Source: Phycisphaeraceae bacterium (GTDB lineage: Bacteria; Planctomycetota; Phycisphaerae; Phycisphaerales; UBA1924). From it: a DNA stretch of 5,258 nt. Under the pieces are notes generated by a model that searched no databases, was not told the origin of the DNA, and was given only the letters and a program-made list of their open reading frames with translations. The stretch spans positions 1 to 5,258 of the forward strand of contig WUAK01000210.1 in assembly GCA_009827205.1 (NCBI GenBank). Direction: 5' to 3'. Both the position numbers and the translations under genes were made by a program. Shown here piece by piece: positions 5,241-5,258 of this stretch (its first letter is position 1; each line of letters begins with the position of its first letter).

Positions 5241-5258
5241 CGCGATGGGCCTAGATCG

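Noticed and set aside
3584..5254. A 556-codon open frame on the plus strand
   Set aside because: It runs antisense through glyA and the methyltransferase-like gene. Its Arg/Val/Leu-rich product has no recognisable motif, and glyA is certain. Such frames arise from GC-rich codon usage on the opposite strand.
1..5258. A new defence, mobile or biosynthetic system
   Set aside because: The recognisable genes are housekeeping or envelope proteins. There is no transposase, integrase, nuclease, toxin pair, repeat array or biosynthetic cluster, and one ABM-like protein is not evidence of antibiotic synthesis.

Overview
The window is GC-rich, mostly densely coding bacterial chromosome with no mobile element, CRISPR array, tRNA or rRNA that I can see. 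Two neighbouring ClpP genes, a secreted protein with a methyltransferase fold, an acidic outer-membrane barrel protein, and genes that look leaderless suggest a Gram-negative-type bacterium. My best guess is Planctomycetota, perhaps a marine Phycisphaerae-like lineage. That placement is an inference from general impression, not from a marker gene.

Plus strand, 1-1981: the 3' end of one clpP gene (1-306), a complete second clpP paralog (352-960), a small protein resembling the antibiotic-biosynthesis-monooxygenase (ABM) dimeric alpha/beta-barrel family (1011-1334), and a lipoprotein with a coiled coil (1367-1981). The ClpP pair is probably co-transcribed and probably forms a mixed protease chamber. 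The second paralog has Asn where the catalytic Asp of the Ser-His-Asp triad is expected.

Minus strand, 5167-1988, read right to left: an exported protein with a class I methyltransferase (Rossmann) signature (5167-4154), glyA for serine hydroxymethyltransferase (4105-2792), and an acidic outer-membrane beta-barrel protein (2743-1988). The lipoprotein and barrel genes converge with only 6 bases between their stop codons. Bases 5168-5258 hold a ribosome binding site, a nested inverted repeat and no gene I can support.

The genes do not form one pathway: protein quality control, one-carbon metabolism and envelope proteins sit side by side. I found no convincing new multi-gene system. The most useful observations are a repeated promoter layout in which a TANNNT hexamer lies exactly 6 bases before ATG in three genes that lack a Shine-Dalgarno sequence (probable leaderless mRNAs), the altered ClpP triad, and a methyltransferase-like fold carrying an export signal.
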